Shown: in pieces, positions 30,859 through 43,169 of the stretch
Layout of the letters: the number at the start of each line of letters is the position of its first letter
Position numbering within the stretch: the first letter of the stretch is position 1
Origin: Vitis vinifera
Lineage: Eukaryota > Streptophyta > Magnoliopsida > Vitales > Vitaceae
Length of the DNA: 64,000 bases
Assembly (NCBI RefSeq): GCF_030704535.1
Contig: NC_081819.1
Span: 21,796,001-21,860,000 of the forward strand
Reading direction: 5' to 3'
Program-made: the position numbers and the translations under genes
Notes under the pieces: generated by a model
The model's database searches: none
Told to the model about the DNA's origin: nothing
Seen by the model: the letters and a program-made list of their open reading frames with translations, nothing else

Positions 30859-31030
30859 CTGTTTGGTTGCTGAGAAAATTTGGAAAAGAAAAGAAATTGA
30901 AATTATGCTTACTTTGTCCTTCAAATGCTATCGTCCTTTATTGAGGTAAGCCTTTTGGCTTTTACTATAAACATAGCATTCAAAATTTCAGCTCATTCTG
31001 TTTTCCTGCATTTTCTCAGCAACCAAACAG
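30859..31030. mobile_element. Foldback MITE with perfect 20 bp terminal inverted repeats
   Basis: ctgtttggttgctgagaaaa at the left end recurs as its exact reverse complement at 31011-31030. Weaker pairing continues inward for about 30 bp. Total 172 bp, non-coding. Related copies lie at 7927-8079 and 59611-59809. Confidence 0.7.
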
Positions 31031-33132
31031 ATGGTATCATTGCAATATTAATGCTCTTCAAACTTCTGTGATATTTTGTCTTTTCAACGTTAGGATTACT
31101 TGGATTTACTGCTCATCATTGAAAATTTTTCCTATCTTGTTTATAATTTCAGTGGCTTTTTCTTTATCATCTTCCAAGCTGCTGAGGATGTTACCAGTCG
31201 TCCTCCACGGAGAGGTAATCCATACCAATTTGCTTACATATTCTCTGGAATTGTTTCCTGTTCTTGAGGTTAATGTAACACACCATATTCCACAAGATAT
31301 GAAATCCCCAGCTTTCATATTGGATCTTTAGATTAAATTTTTCCTGCCCATCTCTGAATTATTGCCTTCTCGATTTGTCAATGAGGAATTGAATCATAGA
31401 ATCTGTTGTAGGCTTATAGCATTCAGCAACTGATACCACTCTCATGATTTCCATTTCCCATATCATAGAAAGCAAGCTTCTTCCTGGAACCGAGGAATCC
31501 TCATGCGGTTTTCTTTCAGAAAAAAAAAAAAAAGTGCTTTCCACTTTTCAGTGAAAATGACTCCCTCTCCACCCTTCTCAATGATCATGTATGGCATATT
31601 GAATTCTCAACGCTTAATTCAGTCATCTTGGCTTAAAGAATGTCTCTGGTTGGGACTCTTTTGACAAACAGTGTACACATACACACGCATGGGTTGCCTT
31701 TGGCAGGCATCTCCATTTTGAAAAAAGAGGGAACCTCCTCTGGTTTTATGTCAATTCCCCATTTCTGATCACCAGGTGTTTGTCTTCAGAATATTGTGGC
31801 AGTTGTCTATTGCTTTTGTTCTTTTGCTTTGAAGCATTCTGATAAGAAGTTTACTGGCACTTTTAAGTGAAAAGAACAAGACCCCCTCTCCAGCCTTAGA
31901 ACTTAGAGCCTGTGAAGATTTGAACCTACAATCACATTCACTCACCACTGTTGCTGGATGTGAAAGCTTGAATTTTCTCTTTTACCATAAAACTCGTTTT
32001 CTTGTCTCTTTCAAATCCAACTTTCTTCACTCCAGAAACCACTAGGTATGTGTGTTTCATTTTTGTTTTTGAATATATTCAAGGCACATCATACCATATT
32101 CGATATATGCCTATGTACATACATATATGTCTGGTGATGACAGAATTCAGTATTCATCTTCTCAAACTTTGGCTGATTTTTCCCAACACTCCTCTACCAA
32201 TTCAATTTCTGTACTGTTTCGGTCTTTTGACTGGTCTTTGTTTCCCCTTATTGCACAAACATTCTGCCCCAACTTCAGGTTTTGTGGGAGACCCATGTTA
32301 ACACTTTAGTTTTAATCACCTGTCAAATAAGTGTCTCTGTTTTTCTTGTTTGTTTTAAGAGCTACATCCCCTGCAAGAAGACAAGGCTGCAATGCTGCAG
32401 GCATCAAGCATCACTATTAGAACATAATTAAGTGACAATTTCTAGAGGCCTATGGCTTAGTTTATTAACACTCATTGTTATCAGGACATTTGGATTTTCA
32501 AGATTAGACCGTTTCTTTGATGTAGTGAAGGATATTGTAAATCAATATCTTAGATATAGGATATCTTCTTGAAGTTATTATCAACTCTCTGGCTTACTAA
32601 TTTGTGAAAATGCTTCTAGAAGACGATAAAAAAATCATAAAAATAATATATATTTAACAGCTATTTATTTATTTTTATTCTTTGTTTTTTAAGAATTTCC
32701 TTGAATAGATCAAAGGAACTGGTTAACTGCTACAAACTTCAGGTCCAGTCTTTGATAAAGTTCAACTTCTTTTTCTTTTTTCTATTCATTTTCTGTAATT
32801 TTCTTCTGAATTGCTTTTCCTATGTTGAAATCTGAAGAAATTTTCAAGAAGAAAGAAACAGAATTTTTCTAAGAATGGAACTTGTTTGATGTGCTTCAAC
32901 ATTGAAGGTGACTAGAATTTTATGTCCTGAGTCAAGTAATGACACATTCAACCAATAATTAGGGGAATTAAGAAGAAGAAAATGAAAACCAATGTCCATT
33001 AGGTGTCCTCTTTTTCTGTTACATGTGTCTTCACTTGATTATTGTTGAATAGAGAATCCATGCACTTGTGGTCACCATGATTCTGTGGCTATTCTGAGAT
33101 ATAAATCATGTGAGGCCCTTTCCCTCACATGA

Positions 33133-33142
33133 TTATATATAA
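33133..33142 (+). promoter_or_regulatory. TATA box of the MAKR6-like gene
   Basis: TATATATAAG about 55 bp upstream of the ATG at 33194, preceded by pyrimidine-rich DNA. Confidence 0.55.
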
Positions 33143-33193
33143 GCTTCCAATCTTTTTTATTTCCCTCATACTCCAAACAGTTGCTGATTGACC

Positions 33194-33934
33194 ATGGAAA
33201 CCTCACCTCTAGCTGTTGAAAGCTTTTCATATAGTTGGCTCATAAATGTAAAATCATCTCTTGATGGTCTTGGGAGTCCCCTCAGAACATCTCTTGACAT
33301 CTCCGATGAAGCCACATCCAAGGGAAAGGACTACAATGTTTTAAAGTCTCAGAGATTGATGGATGAAGCCCAGAATTTTAACTTTGATGTTCCCACCTCT
33401 CAGTCTTCTGTTGCTCTCATTCATGCTGATGAGGTTTTCTCCAACGGATTCATCGTGCCTATGTTCATCGATCCATCAAAGAAAGAGGTGTTGGACACCT
33501 CACACTCCCTTTCCTCTGTGCCTGTTTCTTCGCTTCCCTCAAAACCTGGTATTCCAGCAGTGGGAATTCATTGTAGTTTCTTCAGAAAATGGCAAAAATC
33601 ATCAAAGAGTGCCTTGTATAAATGTTTTGGATTTTTTAGGCCTTTGCGCGGAAAAATAGGTGGCTCAAGAAAAAGTATTAGAGTAGATGATATTGATAGG
33701 AGACTGTGGGAAGCTAAGTCTTGGAGGGGTTCACCACAACCATCTCTGCAGCAAAGTGCATCTTCCTCTGTAGGTGATTGGTGTCACATGGAGAGCTCAA
33801 TCCATGAGGCAGTTCTCTACTGCAAAAGATCAATTGGTATCTTGTTGCTCTCTCTATTTTCTTAATCATATATTAATTAGTTATAACTTTATCATGTTTC
33901 TGATCTTTTTCCATTATTAATTGCAGAAAAATGA
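33194..33934 (+). CDS. MAKR6: Membrane-associated kinase regulator 6-like protein (216 aa)
   Basis: Exons 33194..33836 and 33927..33934; the second contributes only 8 coding bases (…CKRSI + EK, stop). The N-terminus METSPLAVESFSYSWL with LGSPLRTSLDISDEA, then FNFDVPTSQSSVALIHADEVFSNGFIVPMF, is typical of MAKR proteins, plant adaptors that bind receptor kinases of the BRI1/LRR type. BKI1 is the founding relative. The HADE(V/L)F-NG block is the family signature. A basic segment (about 130-165, FFRKWQKSSKSALYK, RPLRGKIGGSRKS) would give plasma-membrane attachment through charge. The end SSIHEAVLYCKRSIEK fits the C-terminal kinase-interacting tail. An upstream in-frame TTG at 33188 is not a credible start. 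MAKR6 is the closest by my reading, not a verified orthology. Confidence 0.85.
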
Positions 33935-36777
33935 GACTTGCTTTATGCAAAATGGGTGAAAAAGATTGAAGGAAGAAGAGCTTCTAGAAATGCATGGCAA
34001 GATATTAAGCACCAGTAATTGTTGTTTGTCCCTTTTCTGCCCTCTTGCTTCACGGCTGTTTATGTAACTTTTTGCCTATGATACTCTTAAGTCTTAACCA
34101 TGGAAATTCTCATGTTAAACAAACCAAATACTATATATCATTTTTCTTCTTGCTCTTGTAAGGAGAAGAAATTTCAAACCTCTCATTAAGTATAATTTGA
34201 TTTCAGGGTTTTTAATATTTTTTGTGTTTCTATCATATCCCCTGGAAGGAATTCCCATTCCATGTTCCTGTGGAATTGCCGACCTAGGGAATAAAAGATG
34301 AATTTTGTCCACAACAATGAAAGAGGAAAAAGCAAAGTTTTTATGTGTGCAGTGGAACTCAAACTTGAAGGGCCCTCAAATGGTCTCATTTCCTCTTTTT
34401 GCGCTCTTCTTCCTTAATGTGTCCTTGTTGATGAAATCTGTCCCTGTCTCCACCGCTATTATTCCCTCTAGTCTTGACTTGTTTTACGCTCCTGGGATGG
34501 ACTTTGTGCATAGAGTTATTAGGGCATGCATCACTTCAACATTTTGATATATATAGCTTTGTATGATGAAATATTAAGATTATAATGTCATGATTTGTTT
34601 ATCAAATTATATCATATGCACACTGTTCTTATTGTGAATCCTGCATTAAACAATAGAGTAAAGCTGAGATCCAAATAGAGGTTTGTGTTTGTTGTTGTGT
34701 GTGAAAGAGGATGGAGAGAGGTGACCATGGGGGGACATGGACGAAATATGCTAGGAGAAGAGCCACAGCTGATTCCATCACCTTCTGTCTCTATTCATTT
34801 CCCTTTTTGTTTTCTTTCTTCAAACTTCACCTCTCATGAAACACCCTCCACCTACGACTCTCATCACCACTCATTTGTTCTCTCTTGTTGCTAGAGGCTT
34901 TGGATTAGGTTGAGGAGACCAACCCCTTTCTCCACCTCTCTTGTCCCCGCTACGCGTCCTGATTCAGTCATTGTCCCAAGTCGCGACCAAAATAACATCA
35001 AGGCTCAAGGTAGAGAGAGCTCTCAATCCCAATATAGGAATACACATTCCCATTTCTGCATTCTGATTAAGGCTTGTGGGACTTGACTTTTTAGACTTGA
35101 TTACTCATCTTTAGGCCTAATGGTTGAAAAAGATTGAGCTTAACCACCAGGCTGCCGGGACCCAGAAGGTCTCCCTTCACGTTGCGTGTCGGAAATGTCG
35201 GTCATAGGTCATTGTTGCCTCCATTGAAAGGGTTGACCATAGCTGCTACCTTCTCTTTGTGTTCACAATAGCATGTTGGAATTTTTTTCTTTGTCTGAAG
35301 TCTTAATAGATTTTCAATACAAAAAATAAAAACATTTTAACTTCTATCTCAAATATGAAGTATCGAACTGACATTTTGTATCGATTTCTATTCATATTTG
35401 AGACAAATTCAGACTTCAGATCATTGCATTAGATAAAAGCTGCACCAGATGTTGCTAGGGTTTGAGGATGGGCACCTTGTGATGGATCATTCAAGGGGAC
35501 TAACTGCATAAAATGGCCAATAAGATTCCTCTAAGGACCCGATATGTGGGGGGACCAACAAGGCAAAAATGGGGTTTCCCATGGTCTCTTTACAACAACT
35601 GAATAGGGCAAATGAGATAGTGCAGGAGTCCTTGTTGCCCACAAGGCTGAAAAATACCCTAATGGAGGGGCACTTGAGGGTATGTTCATCAAAGCACCTT
35701 TTGCTTGATTTTGGATGAGATTTTTGGATATGAAATTTTGTTATAAGTGAAGAGACAATGCAAAATGTGTGTTGAGTGTTGGTGCTTAGATTAGGAAGTA
35801 TAGATTTGTGGGGGTGTTGAATTTGCCCAACTTGGAAAAAGAGAAGAATTATGAAGGCATTAAGCCTTGCTTTCTTTCTATTTTGTTATGGGCATAGGAC
35901 CTTTCAAAGTTATGAGTCCATCTACAACAATAATCCAAAACTTTATGATTGGGATATTTCTTACAGAAAGTGACCTTAATTTGGATACCAATGCCCAAAG
36001 CTGGCATCCAATCAAAGTGGGAAAATGATCTATTCTTTTTTTTTTTTTTTGATATTTTATCAATAGTTATAATTTCTAGAGTTTTTTTTTTCTATATTTA
36101 ATTTTTTTTATACTCATTTATTTATAATTGTTTTTTTTCTAATTTGGGAAGGAAAGAATACTAATATTGGAGCATCTATTTTGAATCTCATCAACTTTTA
36201 ACTCAAAATTTAAATACCATTTAATTTAAATATGATCGATCACTTTACTATTTAGACTGGTTTTCATCATAAAGCACCTGATTTGATTGGTCATAGTAGC
36301 TTAATTTCCTTTTTAGGGTAGACTACATTTGTACGATCAATCACGTCAAATAATGTAATTTTTTTATATTTTAAATATCATTTAATTTATTAAAAATTTT
36401 AATTTAGAATTTTTAGAACATATATTGATGGATCCAAGTAAATTTAAATTCCCAAATAAAAATATGTAAAATAGGGAAATTAATGAATTTAAAATGAAAT
36501 TAATATATTTAGAACATATATTATTGTTTTCCAAAAAAAAAAATGTGTAATAGAAATTGATTAAGAAAATTTAAATTCCCAAAAAAAATGTAGAATAACC
36601 AAGTTATTGAAATTAAATAGAAATTGATTAAGAAGATTTAAATTTTTCAAAAAATCTAGAATGAGAAAGTTAATGAAATTAATTTTAAAAAATGTCAAAG
36701 TGGGATTTTGTAATCAAAATTTTAATTTAGAATTTTTAAAAGAATGTAGAATATGAAAATTAATTTTTTTTTCAAAA
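33935..36777. other. Intergenic DNA
   Basis: The 3' UTR of the MAKR6-like gene (to about 34150) is followed by mixed then A/T-rich sequence. 36360-36760 repeats phrases of the type 'aaatttaaattcccaaa-aaaatgtag-at' several times (near 36440, 36570, 36630, 36740), a degenerate local repeat just outside the tRNA. No gene is recognised. Confidence 0.45.
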
Positions 36778-36861
36778 TGTCAGAAGTGGGATTTGAACCC
36801 ACGCCTTCTCTCGAAGACCAGAACTTGAGTCTGGCGCCTTAGACCACTCGGCCATCCTGAC
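36778..36861 (-). tRNA. tRNA-Leu (anticodon CAA)
   Basis: On the minus strand an 84-base cloverleaf folds. The acceptor arm GTCAGGA pairs with TTCTGAC, with A as discriminator. The A box is TGGCCGAGTGGTC. The anticodon stem CCAGA/TCTGG encloses the loop CTCAAGT, placing CAA at positions 34-36 (reads UUG, leucine). A long variable arm (TCTTCGAGAGAAGG region) marks a type II tRNA such as Leu. The T arm contains GGGTTCAAATCCC (B box). There is no intron. CCA is not encoded, as expected for a nuclear gene. A short T run follows downstream on the minus strand (36760s, as aaaaaaatta on the other side), suited to Pol III termination. Confidence 0.97.
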
Positions 36862-37649
36862 TTGACATGTTATTGTTCAGTTATTCCATGTCCATTTTAG
36901 TTTATTTTCAGCGTAAGCTAGGGTTTAAATAATCCTTTCCTTCGTTCAAATCAACTTTCCCACCACCGTTAGGTCGCTGATAAAACAAAGAAAACCGAAA
37001 GAAATTGACCTATAGTGATCGTTGTGTTGATTTTTGGGAGATGGAAAAAGTCATTCGACTGTGAGAAGTACTTCAATGTAGTTCGGTTGGGCTGAACGAC
37101 GAAAAATTCAAGTCAGAGATTCTAATTCTTTTTGTTTTTGTGTAAATTTTCTTACTAACCAAACAGAGGATTAGAGGGTAATTACGGACGTATGAGTTTT
37201 GGATTCATTTTCTGATCTGCTGATTCGCGGACGAAGCTTTTTCGAGGTATTGAAATGAATTATCACAGCCCTAAACATGATATTTCTTTGGCTGCACTTG
37301 TACGAATTGGGTTTAATTTGGGACTCCAATTCTGTGGAATTGAGAGATCTTGCTTTACCGTAGATTTTGGTTTTTGAGATTTTTCATTCAATTCTAAAGC
37401 CAGTGGTATTTGTACTAGAAAGCAATCAAACTCCGGACTTGGAGAGATGGGGACTCTAGGGTTCGCAGAACTTCAATTCAAAAGCCAAAGATTTGGAACT
37501 GGGCACTCTAGTTCCAAGTCCAATTCCATTTCTAGACAACCAATTAAGGCTTTAAATATTTATTTCAGCAATGCACGGTATTGGAACTTTAGATCATAGT
37601 CTTATTGATACTTTCAACTTATGTTTTCGGCTGAATCTTTGTCTTAGCG
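36862..37649. other. Promoter and 5' UTR region of the U11/U12-59K gene
   Basis: Probable first non-coding exon ending near 37244 (ttttcgag/gtattg) and a 5' UTR intron ending at the acceptor tttgtcttag (37646), two bases before the ATG. Both splice sites are inferred from sequence alone. Confidence 0.45.
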
Positions 37650-40600
37650 ATGAATCCAGTGCCTTTCCCGTTAGGGAATCCTCCTTCCTGGATTCCCATG
37701 TTACCACCCAACCTACCACCGTCTAGTGCTTTCTGGGAGACCACAAATGTGCAAGACCGAATGCGAGATTTGCAAGATACTATCAGCATTGCAAAAGCAA
37801 TGTAAGTAGTTCTTTGTTTCAAATTGAATCATGATCTGAATATGAAGTTATGAATTATTTTTCCCATATTTTTCAAGCGCTTTAATATATCTTTTCCTAC
37901 TTATAAAAAAAATAAAAATAATATATAGATATATCCCATATGAACCTGCATACAACAATGGGAACCGCCCCTTCCATCCTTTGCTCTAGCCTCTACCTCC
38001 CCTAACAAACCTTGGCTCCTTTCATGGTGGTTGTGTTTTCTGTTTCTCTTGTTCATATTGTAATTTTGTTTGTGGTCTCTTTTTTTCTTTGTTCTTGTTT
38101 TCATTTGGATCTTTGTACTTGCATGGATCGAACATAATGTCGTGTTTTTTTTTCTATTTGTGATGAAGGTTATGCTGTTTACAACATTTGCTATAATAAA
38201 GTTACCTTTTTTGACAGGCATAAAGAGCTAGAGATGTTGATTATGATAAAGGATGGTAAAGGGTCAAAGCAGGATGCAGATGGTGGGTCTGTCGACACTT
38301 CAGTTTGTGGGTTTTCAAAATTGCTAGAAGATAGGACGATTAGTTTTGAATCTCAAGAATTGTGTTCAGTGGAAGCTGCAAATGCACTGATGTCAAAATT
38401 AAGATTTCAGCTTGAACCATTTAGAGTTATCGCAGATGAAACAAGCCCTTGGGAGGAAAAATCTGCAGCAGTTAGATTAGCTAATAAAATACACAAATCC
38501 AAGCGAAATAAACGTTGGAGGAAGAAAAAGAGGAAACACATAGCTGAAATGCTTGCAAAGGTGGTTATAGCTAGATTTGTTTTAATGTGCTGTGGCCCCA
38601 TCCCCCGCTTATTCTCAACTTTGATTTGCAAAAGTTTCTTTTGTTTGCTTACTTTTCTTATAATGAGTTTTAGGAGCGTGAGCGATTTGACCAAGCTGAT
38701 CAAGAAGCTGATGAGTGGAGGGTTCGTGAGATTGCCAAGGATATTGCCAAACGAAAGGTATCACAATTATAATGTATTTTCAGTGTAAATTTTGTATTTT
38801 GTATTATGCGTTTTCTGGTTTGCCCTGTTTAACTTATTATATTTTATTGCTGAGTTTGGCTAGTGGCCATTTCAATAACTATGCTAAATCGTCTTAGTGC
38901 AAAGTCAAGCTAGGTAAATGAATTTTCTTACATAGTGTATATACTTCATATATAAGGCTGGGAGTCAGCATTGGAGACAAATTTGTGCATGTGATTGAGT
39001 CAGTGGACTTGTGTGTGAGTGTGACTGTGTGTAAGAGAAAGAGAGAAAAGGGGAGGAGGGAAGGGAGCAAGATTGCCCAAGAAATCTTTGCTCTGGAGAG
39101 GATTTTTTGTATGAGGTCAACAATTGCTCTCGAAGAGAAAAAATCTAAAGGTTAATTAATTTAGAAAGGATAGAGAGTTTTGTTTTAAGGGGAAAGCGAT
39201 ATACTATTGTTGGTAAATCAGTATGGAACAGATTCTGATATTAAATTGCAACATTTAGAGAAAGGAGGGTTTTACATGGTTGTATGCTTCATATATGGGG
39301 CTGGGAATCATCATTGGAAACAAATTTGTGCATGTGATTGAGTCAGTGGACATGTGTGTGAGTGTGAGTGTGCGTGTAAGAGAAAGAGAGAGAAAGGGAG
39401 GGGGGAAGGGAGCAAGATTGCCCAAGAAATCTTTGCTCTGGAGAGGATTTTTTGTATGAGGTCAACAATTGCTCTCAAAGAGAAAAAATCTAAAGGTTAA
39501 TTAATTTAGAAAGGATAGAGGGTTTTGTTTTAAGGGGAAAGCGATGTACTATTGTTGGTAAATCAGTATGGAACAGATTCTGATATTAAATTGCAACATT
39601 TAGAGAAAGGAGGGTTTTACATGGTTGTATGCTTCATATATGGGGCTGGGAATCATCATTGGAAACGAATTTGTGCATGTGATTGAGTCAGTGGACATGT
39701 GTGTGAGTGTGAGTGTGCGTGTAAGAGAAAGAGAGAGAAAGGGAGGGTGGAAGGGAGCAAGATTGCCCAAGAAATCTTTGCTCTGGAGAGGATTTTTTGT
39801 ATGAGGTCAACAGTTGCTCTAGAAGAGAAAAAATCTAAAGGTTAATTAATTTAGAAAGGATAGAGGGTTTTGTTTAAGGGGAATGTGATATACTGTTGGT
39901 GGTAAATCAGTATGGAACAGATTCTGATATTAAATTGCAACATTTAGAGAAAGGAAGGTTTTACACAGTGTGTATGTTTCATATATAGGGCTGGGAATCA
40001 TCATTGGAAACAAATTTGTGCATGTGATTGAGTCAGTGGACATGTGTGTGAGTGTGCATGTAAGAGAAAGAGAGAGAAAGGGAGGGGGGAAGGGAGCAAG
40101 ATTGCCCAAGAAATCTTTGCTCTGGAGAGGATTTTTTGTATGAGGTCAACAATTTCTCTAGAAGAGAAAAATCTAAAGGTTAATTAATTTAGAAGGGATA
40201 GAGGGATTTGTTTTAAGGGGAAAGCAATATACTGTTGTTGGTAAATCAGTATGGAACAGATCCTGATATTAAATTGTAATATTTAGAGAAAGGAGGTGAA
40301 TTGATAACTTGCTTGCTAATGAAAATCAAGGATTAAAATGCCGGGAAATATCGGCAATATTTCACCGAAATTTCGTGTGTTGGAGGGTGTTGACAGGATA
40401 AGAGGTGGAGATATCTTGATTCCCTCAAATTTACAAAATTCTCAGCATTTTCACTGATTTTATTGGCGCCATGTTAGCTCTGCGTCTAGCTTTTCCTTTT
40501 GAATTTTTCCTTTTGGGTTGGGAAAGCACAACCCCAACATACGACAGGATCGAACTTGGTTTTCTGGGGTGAGAAGTGAGCCTCTTTATCACCGGGCCAC

Positions 40601-43169
40601 ATCTGCTACACATTATTTAGTACACATACAACAATATATATCGTCATACATCTTTTATGCGTATATTATAAATTAATTAAAATAAAATTAGTGTAAATCA
40701 TTCAATTTTAATTATCTTAATATATCTTTTGTATAATAACTAAATACAAGATAAATATAAATTTATAAATAAAATTATCAATATTTTAAAATAAAAAAAT
40801 ACTTAATACATGTGTCATCATTCTTTTATATCCTTTAACATATTCAAACTAAATATATTATAATATTTAATATTAATGTGTTTTCAAATCCTGCATGTTA
40901 TGACAAATGTCACAATATACATTATTTTTAAAAACAATTTAAATGTATATATTATTTCTTATTTTATCATTTCTTGGAATTTTCCTCAACATTTTTACAA
41001 GTTTTGATCTATTTTTGACTACCGATATTTTTTGTAAAAGTTTTTTGTCGATATTTCCTGATATATCCATAAAATTCAATTATTGATATATCCGTGAAAA
41101 CCAATATTTTCATCTTTAATGAAAATGGATACAACACAAATAAGCTTTTGGTGCCTAAAGGAGGCATCAACATGTGAAGCTTGTAGAGCGTAGATTGTTG
41201 TTGTAAGTGAATGTGTTTGGATATGGAGGATGAGGATTAAAGCACCACCATCTTATGTGCCTAATGCTTTGTTGTGTCATGTGTCTGCTTGCTCATGTGC
41301 ATTTTTTGGTCAGTACAACAGGATAATCTCAACTTAGGGGGATTGCTTATTAAAGGGAAAAGGTCCAAAATTTCAAAATTTGGGTGCTCTTACTAAGCGG
41401 CTTTGCTTTATGTATTTTCCCGCTGTTTTTTCTTTTTCTTTCTTTCTTTTTTTTTTTTTTTCTTTGGGGGGGGGGGGGGGGGTGGGGGTGGGGGTGGGGC
41501 GGGGGGGTTTCAGTTCTTTTTTGTTGTTTATGATGACTGGTGTAAAACTCTTGTAACATTAGGATTATTAGTTTTGTTTGCCCCTCTGTCCATCATGTTG
41601 ATCCACTAGCTGAGTTTTCAGCTTGCACATAGTTGCAGAGTTATCTATTTTCAAATTATTAACCGAAGGTTGTTGGTGGACAGGTTGAAAAGATGAAGGA
41701 AATTGCAAAGCTAAAAGCAAAAGAGGAGAGAAAGGCATTAGAATCTGAGGTGAGAATTCTAAGGGCTTACTACATGTACATTCCTAACATTGACAGCTTA
41801 TCTGCTTTTTTAACTCTCCCACCATAGATTCAATGGTTACTAATCCATATGAACCTTGGTGAATACTTCCGATCTGATGTACTTGAAAACAACTTAGATG
41901 CAAAAAAAATCCTTTTTGTATCATTGTTGCTACTGTTCTTTTTTCTTGGCCATCCAATCTTATACAAGGTTTTGAAATTCAGCTTGAGATGGTTTTAATT
42001 GTGGATAAGCTGCAAGAGTTACGCTCCATCAGAATCCAAAAATTGAAAAAACAAGGTGAGCCTTTTTGAGATCTTTGGTCATTGGTTAAATATATCTGCC
42101 ACATTTTCTGTTCAGTTGATTTGGTTCTCCCTTCTTTCATCATACAATAACAAGAAAACTTTTCTAATACAATTCCACCCCTTCTGCTGTTTATGCATAT
42201 ATTAGAATTTGATGTGATCATTCAGTGATAATTAAAATCAACGGACTACATACTCGCTGTTCTATTACCTCAGCACCTGTAATAAACTTAAAATTCTCGG
42301 TTTTATTGATCTTTTATGTAGTATTTATGTGGTTTCCAAGATCATAAGGCTTGAATAGGAGTGCTCCAATTTAAACATATTCCATTCTATGTTTAACGAA
42401 TCATGGGTTCATAATCATGCAGGTCATTTTCTCCCCGAGGAGGATGACAAGTTCCTTGAGAAAGTCCGTGCTGCAGTTGAGGAAGAGGAGCGACAAGCAA
42501 TGGCTGCTGCTGATACAGATGCTGCCAAGGACGCAATCGCAACTGCTGAGGAATTTAGGAGAAACCTCACTGGCTGTGAACACGATTTAGAAGATGCAAA
42601 CAGCACAAAAAATGTTGAAAACAATGAGAGCCAGGATAAGATAACTGAGACCGTACTCACTGAAAAGGAAAACCACAGATCAGAAGGACGGAGTCATGGT
42701 GGAGCCTATGATTCTGTAGCAAGTTTACCAATCGAATTCTATCACTATTATCATGGTAGCAATACTGATATGGGCACCCTTATTGAGGTGATTTTAATTA
42801 GTTCCCTTTCAATTTCTACATTTCTTGCAGTATATTTCGTTAAGGTTGTTTCTCTAAACGCATCTCATTTCATCCACATTATTTTTTCAGTTCTGTAATC
42901 TTGTGTCCATCCTGAGTTGCAGGTTAGAAGAGCATGGGATGCATATATAAGACCCGGCGGAAGGTAAGATACATAATTTCTTGCTGGAAGATGCCTACTT
43001 TCCCATGATAGTTGTTAACCTCTGCTGCTCCATTGATATCATTATGATCTGTTTTAACCAGTTTTCTTATTCCATGTTGTTTGAATTCAGTCGGATGCCA
43101 GGCCACTGGGTTCAACCACCACCTCCGGCAGATGAGATATGGGCATCTTACCTGGTCCACCCTAAATGA
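37650..43169 (+). CDS. U11/U12 small nuclear ribonucleoprotein 59 kDa protein (400 aa)
   Basis: Eight coding exons join in frame at GT-AG sites: 37650..37801, 38218..38560, 38674..38757, 41684..41749, 41983..42055, 42423..42787, 42923..42963, 43091..43169 (1203 nt). The family (human PDCD7) belongs to the U11/U12 di-snRNP, which recognises U12-type introns in the nucleus. Features: proline-rich N-terminus (PPSWIPMLPPNLPPSSAFWE); WEEKSAAVRLANKIHKSKRN leading into a very basic KRWRKKKRKH nuclear-localisation-like patch; a charged coiled coil (ERERFDQADQEADEW to SELEMVLIVDKLQELR); an acidic low-complexity centre; and the conserved C-terminal RRAWDAYI-PGGSRMPGHWVQPPPPADEIWASYLV block. The 2.9 kb third coding intron (38758-41683) carries a four-copy tandem array, a SINE-like piece and a G tract. 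Confidence 0.88.
38943..40300 (+). repeat. Tandem array, four copies of a 343-345 bp unit, in an intron
   Basis: The anchor ggctggga occurs at 38956, 39299, 39644 and 39989, steps of 343, 345 and 345 bp. Each copy has the same order: cttcatatat, catttgtgcatgtgattgagtcagtgga, a (gtgt/gagt)n patch, a purine-rich gagaaagagag patch, gcaagattgcccaagaaatc, tctaaaggttaattaattta, and aaatcagtatggaacagat. Copies 2 and 3 are most alike. Copies 1 and 4 have more changes, as expected if the array grew from its centre. Confidence 0.92.
40318..41125. mobile_element. Probable non-autonomous DNA element with partly inverted ends
   Basis: The left part (taatgaaaatcaaggattaaaatgccgggaaatatcgg) and the right part (gtcgatatttcctgatat... 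atattttcatctttaatgaaaa) resemble each other in inverted orientation, with A/T-rich filler between. It lies in the third coding intron of the U11/U12-59K gene. Boundaries are approximate. Confidence 0.35.
40440..40615 (-). mobile_element. tRNA-derived SINE-like fragment
   Basis: On the minus strand, tggcccggtgataaag (about 40584-40600) resembles a Pol III A box. AGTTCGATCCT (40547-40557) resembles a B box, at tRNA-like spacing of about 35 bp. A non-tRNA body of about 100 bp follows. It sits inside the 40.3-41.1 kb element. Confidence 0.42.
41449..41509 (+). repeat. Poly-T followed by long G tract (G-quadruplex candidate)
   Basis: A run of T with few C is followed by about 18 uninterrupted G and then gtgggggtgggggtggggcggggggg. 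At least four runs of three or more G on the sense strand of the intron could form a G-quadruplex in DNA or pre-mRNA. Homopolymer length may be unreliable in the assembly. Confidence 0.8.

Noticed and set aside
31068-31331. 87-codon plus-strand open frame near 31 kb
   Set aside because: Lies beside a MITE, shows no family signature, and overlaps an equally open antisense frame.
38943-40300. CRISPR-like array
   Set aside because: The repeats are 344 bp long, directly adjoining and without spacers, and sit in an intron of a eukaryotic gene.
41983-42055. Alternative acceptor after 'tatacaag' (41968) for the same exon of the U11/U12-59K gene
   Set aside because: It would run into a stop within a few codons; the acceptor at 41982 keeps the coiled-coil frame (SE-LEMVLIVDKLQ).
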